From Desmodus rotundus (Eukaryota; Chordata; Mammalia; Chiroptera; Phyllostomidae): a DNA stretch of 64,000 bases. Every line of letters begins with the position of its first letter. The first letter of the stretch is position 1. The position numbers were made by a program, and so were the translations under genes. Positions 37,388 to 51,164 of the stretch are shown in pieces. The notes under the pieces are model-generated. The model searched no databases. It saw only the letters and a list, made by a program, of their open reading frames with translations, and was not told the origin of the DNA. Where the stretch lies: assembly GCF_022682495.2 (NCBI RefSeq), contig NW_026527267.1:43110-107109 (forward strand), written 5' to 3'.

Positions 37388-39359
37388 CGACCCCCTTACG
37401 GATGGAGGAACAGGGGGATCTTCGCAGTGGGGCGGTCGGGACGGAGGGGTCTGCGCGTCTCCAGCCACTTAGCCCAGTGACCCGCAGCCCGGCCCCAGAG
37501 TTCCAAGCTCCATGGAGGCAGGGGGCCTCTTATCACGGGAAGCAGGTGTCTCGCGGGGCTCCAGGGACGGCGTGGGCACTCTCTAGGCGAGAGAGGGTGC
37601 CCGTGCCCCGAGAGAGCCCCGGCGAGAGCCCGAGGCCTGGCCGCAGAGGCTGCCGTTGCCTCCCCCGGGCTCCTACCATGGGGCCTGGCCCTGCTCTCCC
37701 GAGGCCCTGGTTCGCCGCAGGTGAATGCCTCTTGCGGACGCCAAGGACAGGAGGCCGCCGATTCCCTCACAGAGGTGGGGGTTCGAGCTCTGGGGGACTG
37801 AGGTCGCAGCGGTCTCACTCCATTTTGGGGTGCTTCTGCACAGACTGGAGGGTTGAAGCGGCTGGGCCCAAGTCTGCCGCCTTGTGGCAGGGTGGGGGCG
37901 TTGCAGGCGAAGCAAGGCTCTTAGCCTCCCAGGCGGGGCACAGGCCAGACTCCCCACCGGAGAACAGGTCCGTGGACGAGGGTCCCGCCCGCCCGCCCGC
38001 CCGCCCGCCGGGACCCGCTCCACCTGGCGCGGAACCGTGGCCGGCCCCTCTTCCCGGCCCCAGGTCCCTAGTTCTTCCCTGGCACTCTGCCTCTGCGGGG
38101 GTGGGAGAGCTGCTGGGAAGTGTGGTCCACGGGAAAACGCACGGTCCTCTGGATGGCAGGGAGGGCTTCCGTTAACTCTGACACCAGCCCAGGGACCCTG
38201 TGAACCTGGCCTGATATCTCAAGGGGGGGCGGGGGGGGCACGTTGCCCGGAGGGATGCTTGCGGGGGGGGGGGGGGGCCTGCTTGCGCCTGCGCGGCCCC
38301 GCCTCTTGGCCCGTAAACCACCCGGCCGCGGCTCGGACAAAAGCCATCTCCTGGGCGCCTCCCCCCTGTTCTTCCATCCGTAAAGGGGGACCCCTTTACG
38401 GATGGAAGAACAGGGGGATCTTCGCAGTGGCGGGGACGGGACGGAGGGGTCTGCGGGTTTGCCGCCACGAGGGCCAGTTGCTCGCACCCCGGCCCCCTGT
38501 GTCCGTGCTCCATGGAGGAGGTGGGCCGCTTATGGCGGGATGCAGGCGTCCTGCGGGGCTCAAGGGACGGCGTGGGCACTCCCCGGGCGAGAGAGGGCAC
38601 CCGGGACCCGAGAGAGCACCCGGGAAAATGCCCCGCCCTGGCCCCCGTGGCTCCAGTGGCCTCCCTAGGCTCCTGCCGTGGGGCCTGGTCCCGCTCACCT
38701 GGGCCCAGGTTCTCCGCAGGTGAATGCCTTTTGCGGACAGCAAGGACCACAGGCCGCGGATGCCTTCACGGGGAGGGGGGTTCGAGCTCTGTGGGACCCG
38801 GGTCCCAGCGGACACAGTCCCTTCTCGCGAAGTCCAGCCCAGACTTTAGAGAGTAGAAGCGTCTCGGTGCAGGTTTGCCGCCTCGGGGCAGGGTGGGGCC
38901 GTTTGAGCCAAGAAAGACTCTCAGCCCCCCAGGCAGGTCTCAGGCCCGAGTCCCCCCGGGAGACGGGGTCCCTGGGCGTGGGTCCGGCCCGCCCGGGCCC
39001 CTGCCCACCAGGCGCGGAACCCTGGCCCGCCCCTCATCGAGGCCCCGGGGCCCTAGTTCTTCCCTGGCACTCTGCCTCTGCCGGGGTGGGAGACGCGCTG
39101 GCAAGTGTGGTCCACGGGAAAAGGAACGGACCTCTGGGTGGCGGGCAGAGCTTCCAGTTCCACGGACAGGACCCCAGGGACTCTGTGAAGCGGGCCTGAT
39201 ATGTCCGGGGTGGGGCCCGTTGCCCCGAGGGAGGCTTCTGGTGGGGCTGCCTGCCCTCTGCCTGCCGGGTCCCGCGTCTTGGCCCGAAACCGGCCAGCGG
39301 CGGCTCTGACAAATGCCATCTCCTGGGGGCCTCCCCCCTGTTCCTCCATCCGTAAGGGG
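37388..39359 (+). repeat. Dimer D20 (1972 bp)
   Basis: B starts at 38389. The CCCG tract has six copies (37984-38007), poly-G is 15 and +570 is C. Confidence 0.95.
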
Positions 39360-41328
39360 CGACCCCCTTACGGATGGAGGAACAGGGGGATCTTCGCAGT
39401 GGGGCGGTCGGGACGGAGGGGTCTGCGCGTCTCCAGCCACTTAGCCCAGTGACCCGCAGCCCGGCCCCAGAGTTCCAAGCTCCATGGAGGCAGGGGGCCT
39501 CTTATCACGGGAAGCAGGTGTCTCGCGGGGCTCCAGGGACGGCGTGGGCACTCTCTAGGCGAGAGAGGGTGCCCGTGCCCCGAGAGAGCCCCGGCGAGAG
39601 CCCGAGGCCTGGCCGCAGAGGCTGCCGTTGCCTCCCCCGGGCTCCTACCATGGGGCCTGGCCCTGCTCTCCCGAGGCCCTGGTTCGCCGCAGGTGAATGC
39701 CTCTTGCGGACGCCAAGGACAGGAGGCCGCCGATTCCCTCACAGAGGTGGGGGTTCGAGCTCTGGGGGACTGAGGTCGCAGCGGTCTCACTCCATTTTGG
39801 GGTGCTTCTGCACAGACTGGAGGGTTGAAGCGGCTGGGCCCAAGTCTGCCGCCTTGTGGCAGGGTGGGGGCGTTGCAGGCGAAGCAAGGCTCTTAGCCTC
39901 CCAGGCGGGGCACAGGCCAGACTCCCCACAGGAGAACAGGTCCGTGGACGAGGGTCCCGCCCGCCCGCCCGCCCGCCGGGACCCGCTCCACCTGGCGCGG
40001 AACCGTGGCCGGCCCCTCTTCCCGGCCCCAGGTCCCTAGTTCTTCCCTGGCACTCTGCCTCTGCGGGGGTGGGAGAGCTGCTGGGAAGTGTGGTCCACGG
40101 GAAAACGCACGGTCCTCTGGATGGCAGGGAGGGCTTCCGTTAACTCTGACACCAGCCCAGGGACCCTGTGAACCTGGCCTGATATCTCAAGGGGGGGCGG
40201 GGGGGGCACGTTGCCCGGAGGGATGCTTGCGGGGGGGGGGGGGGGGCCTGCTTGCGCCTGCGCGGCCCCGCCTCTTGGCCCGTAAACCACCCGGCCGCGG
40301 CTCGGACAAAAGCCATCTCCTGGGCGCCTCCCCCCTGTTCTTCCATCCGTAAAGGGGGACCCCTTTACGGATGGAAGAACAGGGGGATCTTCGCAGTGGC
40401 GGGGACGGGACGGAGGGGTCTGCGGGTTTGCCGCCACGAGGGCCAGTTGCTCGCACCCCGGCCCCCTGTGTCCGTGCTCCATGGAGGAGGTGGGCCGCTT
40501 ATGGCGGGATGCAGGCGTCCTGCGGGGCTCAAGGGACGGCGTGGGCACTCCCCGGGCGAGAGAGGGCACCCGGGACCCGAGAGAGCACCCGGGAAAATGC
40601 CCCGCCCTGGCCCCCGTGGCTCCAGTGGCCTCCCTAGGCTCCTGCCGTGGGGCCTGGTCCCGCTCACCTGGGCCCAGGTTCTCCGCAGGTGAATGCCTTT
40701 TGCGGACAGCAAGGACCACAGGCCGCGGATGCCTTCACGGGGAGGGGGGTTCGAGCTCTGTGGGACCCGGGTCCCAGCGGACACAGTCCCTTCTCGCGAA
40801 GTCCAGCCCAGACTTTAGAGAGTAGAAGCGTCTCGGTGCAGGTTTGCCGCCTCGGGGCAGGGTGGGGCCGTTTGAGCCAAGAAAGACTCTCAGCCCCCCA
40901 GGCAGGTCTCAGGCCCGAGTCCCCCCGGGAGACGGGGTCCCTGGGCGTGGGTCCGGCCCGCCCGGGCCCCTGCCCACCAGGCGCGGAACCCTGGCCCGCC
41001 CCTCATCGAGGCCCCGGGGCCCTAGTTCTTCCCTGGCACTCTGCCTCTGCCGGGGTGGGAGACGCGCTGGCAAGTGTGGTCCACGGGAAAAGGAACGGAC
41101 CTCTGGGTGGCGGGCAGAGCTTCCAGTTCCACGGACAGGACCCCAGGGACTCTGTGAAGCGGGCCTGATATGTCCGGGGTGGGGCCCGTTGCCCCGAGGG
41201 AGGCTTCTGGTGGGGCTGCCTGCCCTCTGCCTGCCGGGTCCCGCGTCTTGGCCCGAAACCGGCCAGCGGCGGCTCTGACAAATGCCATCTCCTGGGGGCC
41301 TCCCCCCTGTTCCTCCATCCGTAAGGGG
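39360..41328 (+). repeat. Dimer D21 (1969 bp)
   Basis: B starts at 40358. Poly-G is 16 and +570 is A. There is no private change. Confidence 0.95.
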
Positions 41329-43298
41329 CGACCCCCTTACGGATGGAGGAACAGGGGGATCTTCGCAGTGGGGCGGTCGGGACGGAGGGGTCTGCGCGTC
41401 TCCAGCCACTTAGCCCAGTGACCCGCAGCCCGGCCCCAGAGTTCCAAGCTCCATGGAGGCAGGGGGCCTCTTATCACGGGAAGCAGGTGTCTCGCGGGGC
41501 TCCAGGGACGGCGTGGGCACTCTCTAGGCGAGAGAGGGTGCCCGTGCCCCGAGAGAGCCCCGGCGAGAGCCCGAGGCCTGGCCGCAGAGGCTGCCGTTGC
41601 CTCCCCCGGGCTCCTACCATGGGGCCTGGCCCTGCTCTCCCGAGGCCCTGGTTCGCCGCAGGTGAATGCCTCTTGCGGACGCCAAGGACAGGAGGCCGCC
41701 GATTCCCTCACAGAGGTGGGGGTTCGAGCTCTGGGGGACTGAGGTCGCAGCGGTCTCACTCCATTTTGGGGTGCTTCTGCACAGACTGGAGGGTTGAAGC
41801 GGCTGGGCCCAAGTCTGCCGCCTTGTGGCAGGGTGGGGGCGTTGCAGGCGAAGCAAGGCTCTTAGCCTCCCAGGCGGGGCACAGGCCAGACTCCCCACAG
41901 GAGAACAGGTCCGTGGACGAGGGTCCCGCCCGCCCGCCCGCCCGCCGGGACCCGCTCCACCTGGCGCGGAACCGTGGCCGGCCCCTCTTCCCGGCCCCAG
42001 GTCCCTAGTTCTTCCCTGGCACTCTGCCTCTGCGGGGGTGGGAGAGCTGCTGGGAAGTGTGGTCCACGGGAAAACGCACGGTCCTCTGGATGGCAGGGAG
42101 GGCTTCCGTTAACTCTGACACCAGCCCAGGGACCCTGTGAACCTGGCCTGATATCTCAAGGGGGGGCGGGGGGGGCACGTTGCCCGGAGGGATGCTTGCG
42201 GGGGGGGGGGGGGGGGCCTGCTTGCGCCTGCGCGGCCCCGCCTCTTGGCCCGTAAACCACCCGGCCGCGGCTCGGACAAAAGCCATCTCCTGGGCGCCTC
42301 CCCCCTGTTCTTCCATCCGTAAAGGGGGACCCCTTTACGGATGGAAGAACAGGGGGATCTTCGCAGTGGCGGGGACGGGACGGAGGGGTCTGCGGGTTTG
42401 CCGCCACGAGGGCCAGTTGCTCGCACCCCGGCCCCCTGTGTCCGTGCTCCATGGAGGAGGTGGGCCGCTTATGGCGGGATGCAGGCGTCCTGCGGGGCTC
42501 AAGGGACGGCGTGGGCACTCCCCGGGCGAGAGAGGGCACCCGGGACCCGAGAGAGCACCCGGGAAAATGCCCCGCCCTGGCCCCCGTGGCTCCAGTGGCC
42601 TCCCTAGGCTCCTGCCGTGGGGCCTGGTCCCGCTCACCTGGGCCCAGGTTCTCCGCAGGTGAATGCCTTTTGCGGACAGCAAGGACCACAGGCCGCGGAT
42701 GCCTTCACGGGGAGGGGGGTTCGAGCTCTGTGGGACCCGGGTCCCAGCGGACACAGTCCCTTCTCGCGAAGTCCAGCCCAGACTTTAGAGAGTAGAAGCG
42801 TCTCGGTGCAGGTTTGCCGCCTCGGGGCAGGGTGGGGCCGTTTGAGCCAAGAAAGACTCTCAGCCCCCCAGGCAGGTCTCAGGCCCGAGTCCCCCCGGGA
42901 GACGGGGTCCCTGGGCGTGGGTCCGGCCCGCCCGGGCCCCTGCCCACCAGGCGCGGAACCCTGGCCCGCCCCTCATCGAGGCCCCGGGGCCCTAGTTCTT
43001 CCCTGGCACTCTGCCTCTGCCGGGGTGGGAGACGCGCTGGCAAGTGTGGTCCACGGGAAAAGGAACGGACCTCTGGGTGGCGGGCAGAGCTTCCAGTTCC
43101 ACGGACAGGACCCCAGGGACTCTGTGAAGCGGGCCTGATATGTCCGGGGTGGGGCCCGTTGCCCCGAGGGAGGCTTCTGGTGGGGCTGCCTGCCCTCTGC
43201 CTGCCGGGTCCCGCGTCTTGGCCCGAAACCGGCCAGCGGCGGCTCTGACAAATGCCATCTCCTGGGGGCCTCCCCCCTGTTCCTCCATCCGTAAGGGG
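41329..43298 (+). repeat. Dimer D22 (1970 bp)
   Basis: B starts at 42328. Poly-G is 17 and +570 is A. It is indistinguishable from D17, five dimers upstream. Confidence 0.95.
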
Positions 43299-45266
43299 CG
43301 ACCCCCTTACGGATGGAGGAACAGGGGGATCTTCGCAGTGGGGCGGTCGGGACGGAGGGGTCTGCGCGTCTCCAGCCACTTAGCCCAGTGACCCGCAGCC
43401 CGGCCCCAGAGTTCCAAGCTCCATGGAGGCAGGGGGCCTCTTATCACGGGAAGCAGGTGTCTCGCGGGGCTCCAGGGACGGCGTGGGCACTCTCTAGGCG
43501 AGAGAGGGTGCCCGTGCCCCGAGAGAGCCCCGGCGAGAGCCCGAGGCCTGGCCGCAGAGGCTGCCGTTGCCTCCCCCGGGCTCCTACCATGGGGCCTGGC
43601 CCTGCGCTCCCGAGGCCCTGGTTCGCCGCAGGTGAATGCCTCTTGCGGACGCCAAGGACAGGAGGCCGCCGATTCCCTCACAGAGGTGGGGGTTCGAGCT
43701 CTGGGGGACTGAGGTCGCAGCGGTCTCACTCCATTTTGGGGTGCTTCTGCACAGACTGGAGGGTTGAAGCGGCTGGGCCCAAGTCTGCCGCCTTGTGGCA
43801 GGGTGGGGGCGTTGCAGGCGAAGCAAGGCTCTTAGCCTCCCAGGCGGGGCACAGGCCAGACTCCCCACCGGAGAACAGGTCCGTGGACGAGGGTCCCGCC
43901 CGCCCGCCCGCCCGCCGGGACCCGCTCCACCTGGCGCGGAACCGTGGCCGGCCCCTCTTCCCGGCCCCAGGTCCCTAGTTCTTCCCTGGCACTCTGCCTC
44001 TGCGGGGGTGGGAGAGCTGCTGGGAAGTGTGGTCCACGGGAAAACGCACGGTCCTCTGGATGGCAGGGAGGGCTTCCGTTAACTCTGACACCAGCCCAGG
44101 GACCCTGTGAACCTGGCCTGATATCTCAAGGGGGGGCGGGGGGGGCACGTTGCCCGGAGGGATGCTTGCGGGGGGGGGGGGGGGCCTGCTTGCGCCTGCG
44201 CGGCCCCGCCTCTTGGCCCGTAAACCACCCGGCCGCGGCTCGGACAAAAGCCATCTCCTGGGCGCCTCCCCCCTGTTCTTCCATCCGTAAAGGGGGACCC
44301 CTTTACGGATGGAAGAACAGGGGGATCTTCGCAGTGGCGGGGACGGGACGGAGGGGTCTGCGGGTTTGCCGCCACGAGGGCCAGTTGCTCGCACCCCGGC
44401 CCCCTGTGTCCGTGCTCCATGGAGGAGGTGGGCCGCTTATGGCGGGATGCAGGCGTCCTGCGGGGCTCAAGGGACGGCGTGGGCACTCCCCGGGCGAGAG
44501 AGGGCACCCGGGACCCGAGAGAGCACCCGGGAAAATGCCCCGCCCTGGCCCCCGTGGCTCCAGTGGCCTCCCTAGGCTCCTGCCGTGGGGCCTGGTCCCG
44601 CTCACCTGGGCCCAGGTTCTCCGCAGGTGAATGCCTTTTGCGGACAGCAAGGACCACAGGCCGCGGATGCCTTCACGGGGAGGGGGGTTCGAGCTCTGTG
44701 GGACCCGGGTCCCAGCGGACACAGTCCCTTCTCGCGAAGTCCAGCCCAGACTTTAGAGAGTAGAAGCGTCTCGGTGCAGGTTTGCCGCCTCGGGGCAGGG
44801 TGGGGCCGTTTGAGCCAAGAAAGACTCTCAGCCCCCCAGGCAGGTCTCAGGCCCGAGTCCCCCCGGGAGACGGGGTCCCTGGGCGTGGGTCCGGCCCGCC
44901 CGGGCCCCTGCCCACCAGGCGCGGAACCCTGGCCCGCCCCTCATCGAGGCCCCGGGGCCCTAGTTCTTCCCTGGCACTCTGCCTCTGCCGGGGTGGGAGA
45001 CGCGCTGGCAAGTGTGGTCCACGGGAAAAGGAACGGACCTCTGGGTGGCGGGCAGAGCTTCCAGTTCCACGGACAGGACCCCAGGGACTCTGTGAAGCGG
45101 GCCTGATATGTCCGGGGTGGGGCCCGTTGCCCCGAGGGAGGCTTCTGGTGGGGCTGCCTGCCCTCTGCCTGCCGGGTCCCGCGTCTTGGCCCGAAACCGG
45201 CCAGCGGCGGCTCTGACAAATGCCATCTCCTGGGGGCCTCCCCCCTGTTCCTCCATCCGTAAGGGG
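43299..45266 (+). repeat. Dimer D23 (1968 bp)
   Basis: B starts at 44296. +307 is G (43606), poly-G is 15 and +570 is C. It is the first of a run of three +307-G dimers. Confidence 0.95.
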
Positions 45267-47235
45267 CGACCCCCTTACGGATGGAGGAACAGGGGGATCT
45301 TCGCAGTGGGGCGGTCGGGACGGAGGGGTCTGCGCGTCTCCAGCCACTTAGCCCAGTGACCCGCAGCCCGGCCCCAGAGTTCCAAGCTCCATGGAGGCAG
45401 GGGGCCTCTTATCACGGGAAGCAGGTGTCTCGCGGGGCTCCAGGGACGGCGTGGGCACTCTCTAGGCGAGAGAGGGTGCCCGTGCCCCGAGAGAGCCCCG
45501 GCGAGAGCCCGAGGCCTGGCCGCAGAGGCTGCCGTTGCCTCCCCCGGGCTCCTACCATGGGGCCTGGCCCTGCGCTCCCGAGGCCCTGGTTCGCCGCAGG
45601 TGAATGCCTCTTGCGGACGCCAAGGACAGGAGGCCGCCGATTCCCTCACAGAGGTGGGGGTTCGAGCTCTGGGGGACTGAGGTCGCAGCGGTCTCACTCC
45701 ATTTTGGGGTGCTTCTGCACAGACTGGAGGGTTGAAGCGGCTGGGCCCAAGTCTGCCGCCTTGTGGCAGGGTGGGGGCGTTGCAGGCGAAGCAAGGCTCT
45801 TAGCCTCCCAGGCGGGGCACAGGCCAGACTCCCCACCGGAGAACAGGTCCGTGGACGAGGGTCCCGCCCGCCCGCCCGCCCGCCGGGACCCGCTCCACCT
45901 GGCGCGGAACCGTGGCCGGCCCCTCTTCCCGGCCCCAGGTCCCTAGTTCTTCCCTGGCACTCTGCCTCTGCGGGGGTGGGAGAGCTGCTGGGAAGTGTGG
46001 TCCACGGGAAAACGCACGGTCCTCTGGATGGCAGGGAGGGCTTCCGTTAACTCTGACACCAGCCCAGGGACCCTGTGAACCTGGCCTGATATCTCAAGGG
46101 GGGGCGGGGGGGGCACGTTGCCCGGAGGGATGCTTGCGGGGGGGGGGGGGGGGCCTGCTTGCGCCTGCGCGGCCCCGCCTCTTGGCCCGTAAACCACCCG
46201 GCCGCGGCTCGGACAAAAGCCATCTCCTGGGCGCCTCCCCCCTGTTCTTCCATCCGTAAAGGGGGACCCCTTTACGGATGGAAGAACAGGGGGATCTTCG
46301 CAGTGGCGGGGACGGGACGGAGGGGTCTGCGGGTTTGCCGCCACGAGGGCCAGTTGCTCGCACCCCGGCCCCCTGTGTCCGTGCTCCATGGAGGAGGTGG
46401 GCCGCTTATGGCGGGATGCAGGCGTCCTGCGGGGCTCAAGGGACGGCGTGGGCACTCCCCGGGCGAGAGAGGGCACCCGGGACCCGAGAGAGCACCCGGG
46501 AAAATGCCCCGCCCTGGCCCCCGTGGCTCCAGTGGCCTCCCTAGGCTCCTGCCGTGGGGCCTGGTCCCGCTCACCTGGGCCCAGGTTCTCCGCAGGTGAA
46601 TGCCTTTTGCGGACAGCAAGGACCACAGGCCGCGGATGCCTTCACGGGGAGGGGGGTTCGAGCTCTGTGGGACCCGGGTCCCAGCGGACACAGTCCCTTC
46701 TCGCGAAGTCCAGCCCAGACTTTAGAGAGTAGAAGCGTCTCGGTGCAGGTTTGCCGCCTCGGGGCAGGGTGGGGCCGTTTGAGCCAAGAAAGACTCTCAG
46801 CCCCCCAGGCAGGTCTCAGGCCCGAGTCCCCCCGGGAGACGGGGTCCCTGGGCGTGGGTCCGGCCCGCCCGGGCCCCTGCCCACCAGGCGCGGAACCCTG
46901 GCCCGCCCCTCATCGAGGCCCCGGGGCCCTAGTTCTTCCCTGGCACTCTGCCTCTGCCGGGGTGGGAGACGCGCTGGCAAGTGTGGTCCACGGGAAAAGG
47001 AACGGACCTCTGGGTGGCGGGCAGAGCTTCCAGTTCCACGGACAGGACCCCAGGGACTCTGTGAAGCGGGCCTGATATGTCCGGGGTGGGGCCCGTTGCC
47101 CCGAGGGAGGCTTCTGGTGGGGCTGCCTGCCCTCTGCCTGCCGGGTCCCGCGTCTTGGCCCGAAACCGGCCAGCGGCGGCTCTGACAAATGCCATCTCCT
47201 GGGGGCCTCCCCCCTGTTCCTCCATCCGTAAGGGG
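45267..47235 (+). repeat. Dimer D24 (1969 bp)
   Basis: B starts at 46265. +307 is G (45574), poly-G is 16 and +570 is C. Confidence 0.95.
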
Positions 47236-49194
47236 CGACCCCCTTACGGATGGAGGAACAGGGGGATCTTCGCAGTGGGGCGGTCGGGACGGAGGGGTCT
47301 GCGCGTCTCCAGCCACTTAGCCCAGTGACCCGCAGCCCGGCCCCAGAGTTCCAAGCTCCATGGAGGCAGGGGGCCTCTTATCACGGGAAGCAGGTGTCTC
47401 GCGGGGCTCCAGGGACGGCGTGGGCACTCTCTAGGCGAGAGAGGGTGCCCGTGCCCCGAGAGAGCCCCGGCGAGAGCCCGAGGCCTGGCCGCAGAGGCTG
47501 CCGTTGCCTCCCCCGGGCTCCTACCATGGGGCCTGGCCCTGCGCTCCCGAGGCCCTGGTTCGCCGCAGGTGAATGCCTCTTGCGGACGCCAAGGACAGGA
47601 GGCCGCCGATTCCCTCACAGAGGTGGGGGTTCGAGCTCTGGGGGACTGAGGTCGCAGCGGTCTCACTCCATTTTGGGGTGCTTCTGCACAGACTGGAGGG
47701 TTGAAGCGGCTGGGCCCAAGTCTGCCGCCTTGTGGCAGGGTGGGGGCGTTGCAGGCGAAGCAAGGCTCTTAGCCTCCCAGGCGGGGCACAGGCCAGACTC
47801 CCCACCGGAGAACAGGTCCGTGGACGAGGGTCCCGCCCGCCCGCCCGCCCGCCGGGACCCGCTCCACCTGGCGCGGAACCGTGGCCGGCCCCTCTTCCCG
47901 GCCCCAGGTCCCTAGTTCTTCCCTGGCACTCTGCCTCTGCGGGGGTGGGAGAGCTGCTGGGAAGTGTGGTCCACGGGAAAACGCACGGTCCTCTGGATGG
48001 CAGGGAGGGCTTCCGTTAACTCTGACACCAGCCCAGGGACCCTGTGAACCTGGCCTGATATCTCAAGGGGGGGCGGGGGGGGCACGTTGCCCGGAGGGAT
48101 GCTTGCGGGGGGGGGGGGGGGGCCCTGCTTGCGCCTGCGCGGCCCCGCCTCTTGGCCCGTAAACCACCCGGCCGCGGCTCGGACAAAAGCCATCTCCTGG
48201 GCGCCTCCCCCCTGTTCTTCCATCCGTAAAGGGGGACCCCTTTACGGATGGAAGAACAGGGGGATCTTCGCAGTGGCGGGGACGGGACGGAGGGGTCTGC
48301 GGGTTTGCCGCCACGAGGGCCAGTTGCTCGCACCCCGGCCCCCTGTGTCCGTGCTCCATGGAGGAGGTGGGCCGCTTATGGCGGGATGCAGGCGTCCTGC
48401 GGGGCTCAAGGGACGGCGTGGGCACTCCCCGGGCGAGAGAGGGCACCCGGGACCCGAGAGAGCACCCGGGAAAATGCCCCGCCCTGGCCCCCGTGGCTCC
48501 AGTGGCCTCCCTAGGCTCCTGCCGTGGGGCCTGGTCCCGCTCACCTGGGCCCAGGTTCTCCGCAGGTGAATGCCTTTTGCGGACAGCAAGGACCACAGGC
48601 CGCGGATGCCTTCACGGGGAGGGGGGTTCGAGCTCTGTGGGACCCGGGTCCCAGCGGACACAGTCCCTTCTCGCGAAGTCCAGCCCAGACTTTAGAGAGT
48701 AGAAGCGTCTCGGTGCAGGTTTGCCGCCTCGGGGCAGGGTGGGGCCGTTTGAGCCAAGAAAGACTCTCAGCCCCCCAGGCAGGTCTCAGGCCCGAGTCCC
48801 CCCGGGAGACGGGGTCCCTGGGCGTGGGTCCGGCCCGCCCGGGCCCCTGCCCACCAGGCGCGGAACCCTGGCCCGCCCCTCATCGAGGCCCCGGGGCCCT
48901 AGTTCTTCCCTGGCACTCTGCCTCTGCCGGGGTGGGAGACGCGCTGGCAAGTGTGGTCCACGGGAAAAGGAACGGACCTCTGGGTGGCGGGCAGAGCTTC
49001 CAGTTCCACGGACAGGACCCCAGGGACTCTGTGAAGCGGGCCTGATATGTCCGGGGTGGGGCCCGTTGCCCCGAGGGAGGCTTCTGGTGGGGCTGCCTGC
49101 CGGGTCCCGCGTCTTGGCCCGAAACCGGCCAGCGGCGGCTCTGACAAATGCCATCTCCTGGGGGCCTCCCCCCTGTTCCTCCATCCGTAAGGGG
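47236..49194 (+). repeat. Dimer D25 (1959 bp, shortest) with 11-bp B-half deletion
   Basis: B starts at 48235 and is 960 bp. One CTGCCTGCC copy and its CT spacer are missing, leaving a single copy at 49093-49101. +307 is G (47543) and +570 is C. The poly-G run is 16 G followed by CCC, an end variant shared only with D31 and D32. Confidence 0.95.
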
Positions 49195-51164
49195 CGACCC
49201 CCTTACGGATGGAGGAACAGGGGGATCTTCGCAGTGGGGCGGTCGGGACGGAGGGGTCTGCGCGTCTCCAGCCACTTAGCCCAGTGACCCGCAGCCCGGC
49301 CCCAGAGTTCCAAGCTCCATGGAGGCAGGGGGCCTCTTATCACGGGAAGCAGGTGTCTCGCGGGGCTCCAGGGACGGCGTGGGCACTCTCTAGGCGAGAG
49401 AGGGTGCCCGTGCCCCGAGAGAGCCCCGGCGAGAGCCCGAGGCCTGGCCGCAGAGGCTGCCGTTGCCTCCCCCGGGCTCCTACCATGGGGCCTGGCCCTG
49501 CTCTCCCGAGGCCCTGGTTCGCCGCAGGTGAATGCCTCTTGCGGACGCCAAGGACAGGAGGCCGCCGATTCCCTCACAGAGGTGGGGGTTCGAGCTCTGG
49601 GGGACTGAGGTCGCAGCGGTCTCACTCCATTTTTGGGTGCTTCTGCACAGACTGGAGGGTTGAAGCGGCTGGGCCCAAGTCTGCCGCCTTGTGGCAGGGT
49701 GGGGGCGTTGCAGGCGAAGCAAGGCTCTTAGCCTCCCAGGCGGGGCACAGGCCAGACTCCCCACAGGAGAACAGGTCCGTGGACGAGGGTCCCGCCCGCC
49801 CGCCCGCCCGCCGGGACCCGCTCCACCTGGCGCGGAACCGTGGCCGGCCCCTCTTCCCGGCCCCAGGTCCCTAGTTCTTCCCTGGCACTCTGCCTCTGCG
49901 GGGGTGGGAGAGCTGCTGGGAAGTGTGGTCCACGGGAAAACGCACGGTCCTCTGGATGGCAGGGAGGGCTTCCGTTAACTCTGACACCAGCCCAGGGACC
50001 CTGTGAACCTGGCCTGATATCTCAAGGGGGGGCGGGGGGGGCACGTTGCCCGGAGGGATGCTTGCGGGGGGGGGGGGGGGGGCCTGCTTGCGCCTGCGCG
50101 GCCCCGCCTCTTGGCCCGTAAACCACCCGGCCGCGGCTCGGACAAAAGCCATCTCCTGGGCGCCTCCCCCCTGTTCTTCCATCCGTAAAGGGGGACCCCT
50201 TTACGGATGGAAGAACAGGGGGATCTTCGCAGTGGCGGGGACGGGACGGAGGGGTCTGCGGGTTTGCCGCCACGAGGGCCAGTTGCTCGCACCCCGGCCC
50301 CCTGTGTCCGTGCTCCATGGAGGAGGTGGGCCGCTTATGGCGGGATGCAGGCGTCCTGCGGGGCTCAAGGGACGGCGTGGGCACTCCCCGGGCGAGAGAG
50401 GGCACCCGGGACCCGAGAGAGCACCCGGGAAAATGCCCCGCCCTGGCCCCCGTGGCTCCAGTGGCCTCCCTAGGCTCCTGCCGTGGGGCCTGGTCCCGCT
50501 CACCTGGGCCCAGGTTCTCCGCAGGTGAATGCCTTTTGCGGACAGCAAGGACCACAGGCCGCGGATGCCTTCACGGGGAGGGGGGTTCGAGCTCTGTGGG
50601 ACCCGGGTCCCAGCGGACACAGTCCCTTCTCGCGAAGTCCAGCCCAGACTTTAGAGAGTAGAAGCGTCTCGGTGCAGGTTTGCCGCCTCGGGGCAGGGTG
50701 GGGCCGTTTGAGCCAAGAAAGACTCTCAGCCCCCCAGGCAGGTCTCAGGCCCGAGTCCCCCCGGGAGACGGGGTCCCTGGGCGTGGGTCCGGCCCGCCCG
50801 GGCCCCTGCCCACCAGGCGCGGAACCCTGGCCCGCCCCTCATCGAGGCCCCGGGGCCCTAGTTCTTCCCTGGCACTCTGCCTCTGCCGGGGTGGGAGACG
50901 CGCTGGCAAGTGTGGTCCACGGGAAAAGGAACGGACCTCTGGGTGGCGGGCAGAGCTTCCAGTTCCACGGACAGGACCCCAGGGACTCTGTGAAGCGGGC
51001 CTGATATGTCCGGGGTGGGGCCCGTTGCCCCGAGGGAGGCTTCTGGTGGGGCTGCCTGCCCTCTGCCTGCCGGGTCCCGCGTCTTGGCCCGAAACCGGCC
51101 AGCGGCGGCTCTGACAAATGCCATCTCCTGGGGGCCTCCCCCCTGTTCCTCCATCCGTAAGGGG
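49195..51164 (+). repeat. Dimer D26 (1970 bp)
   Basis: B starts at 50194. +439 is T (49634) without the GGGT duplication, poly-G is 17 and +570 is A. It is a recombinant of the D11/D13/D15 type and the ordinary type. Confidence 0.95.
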
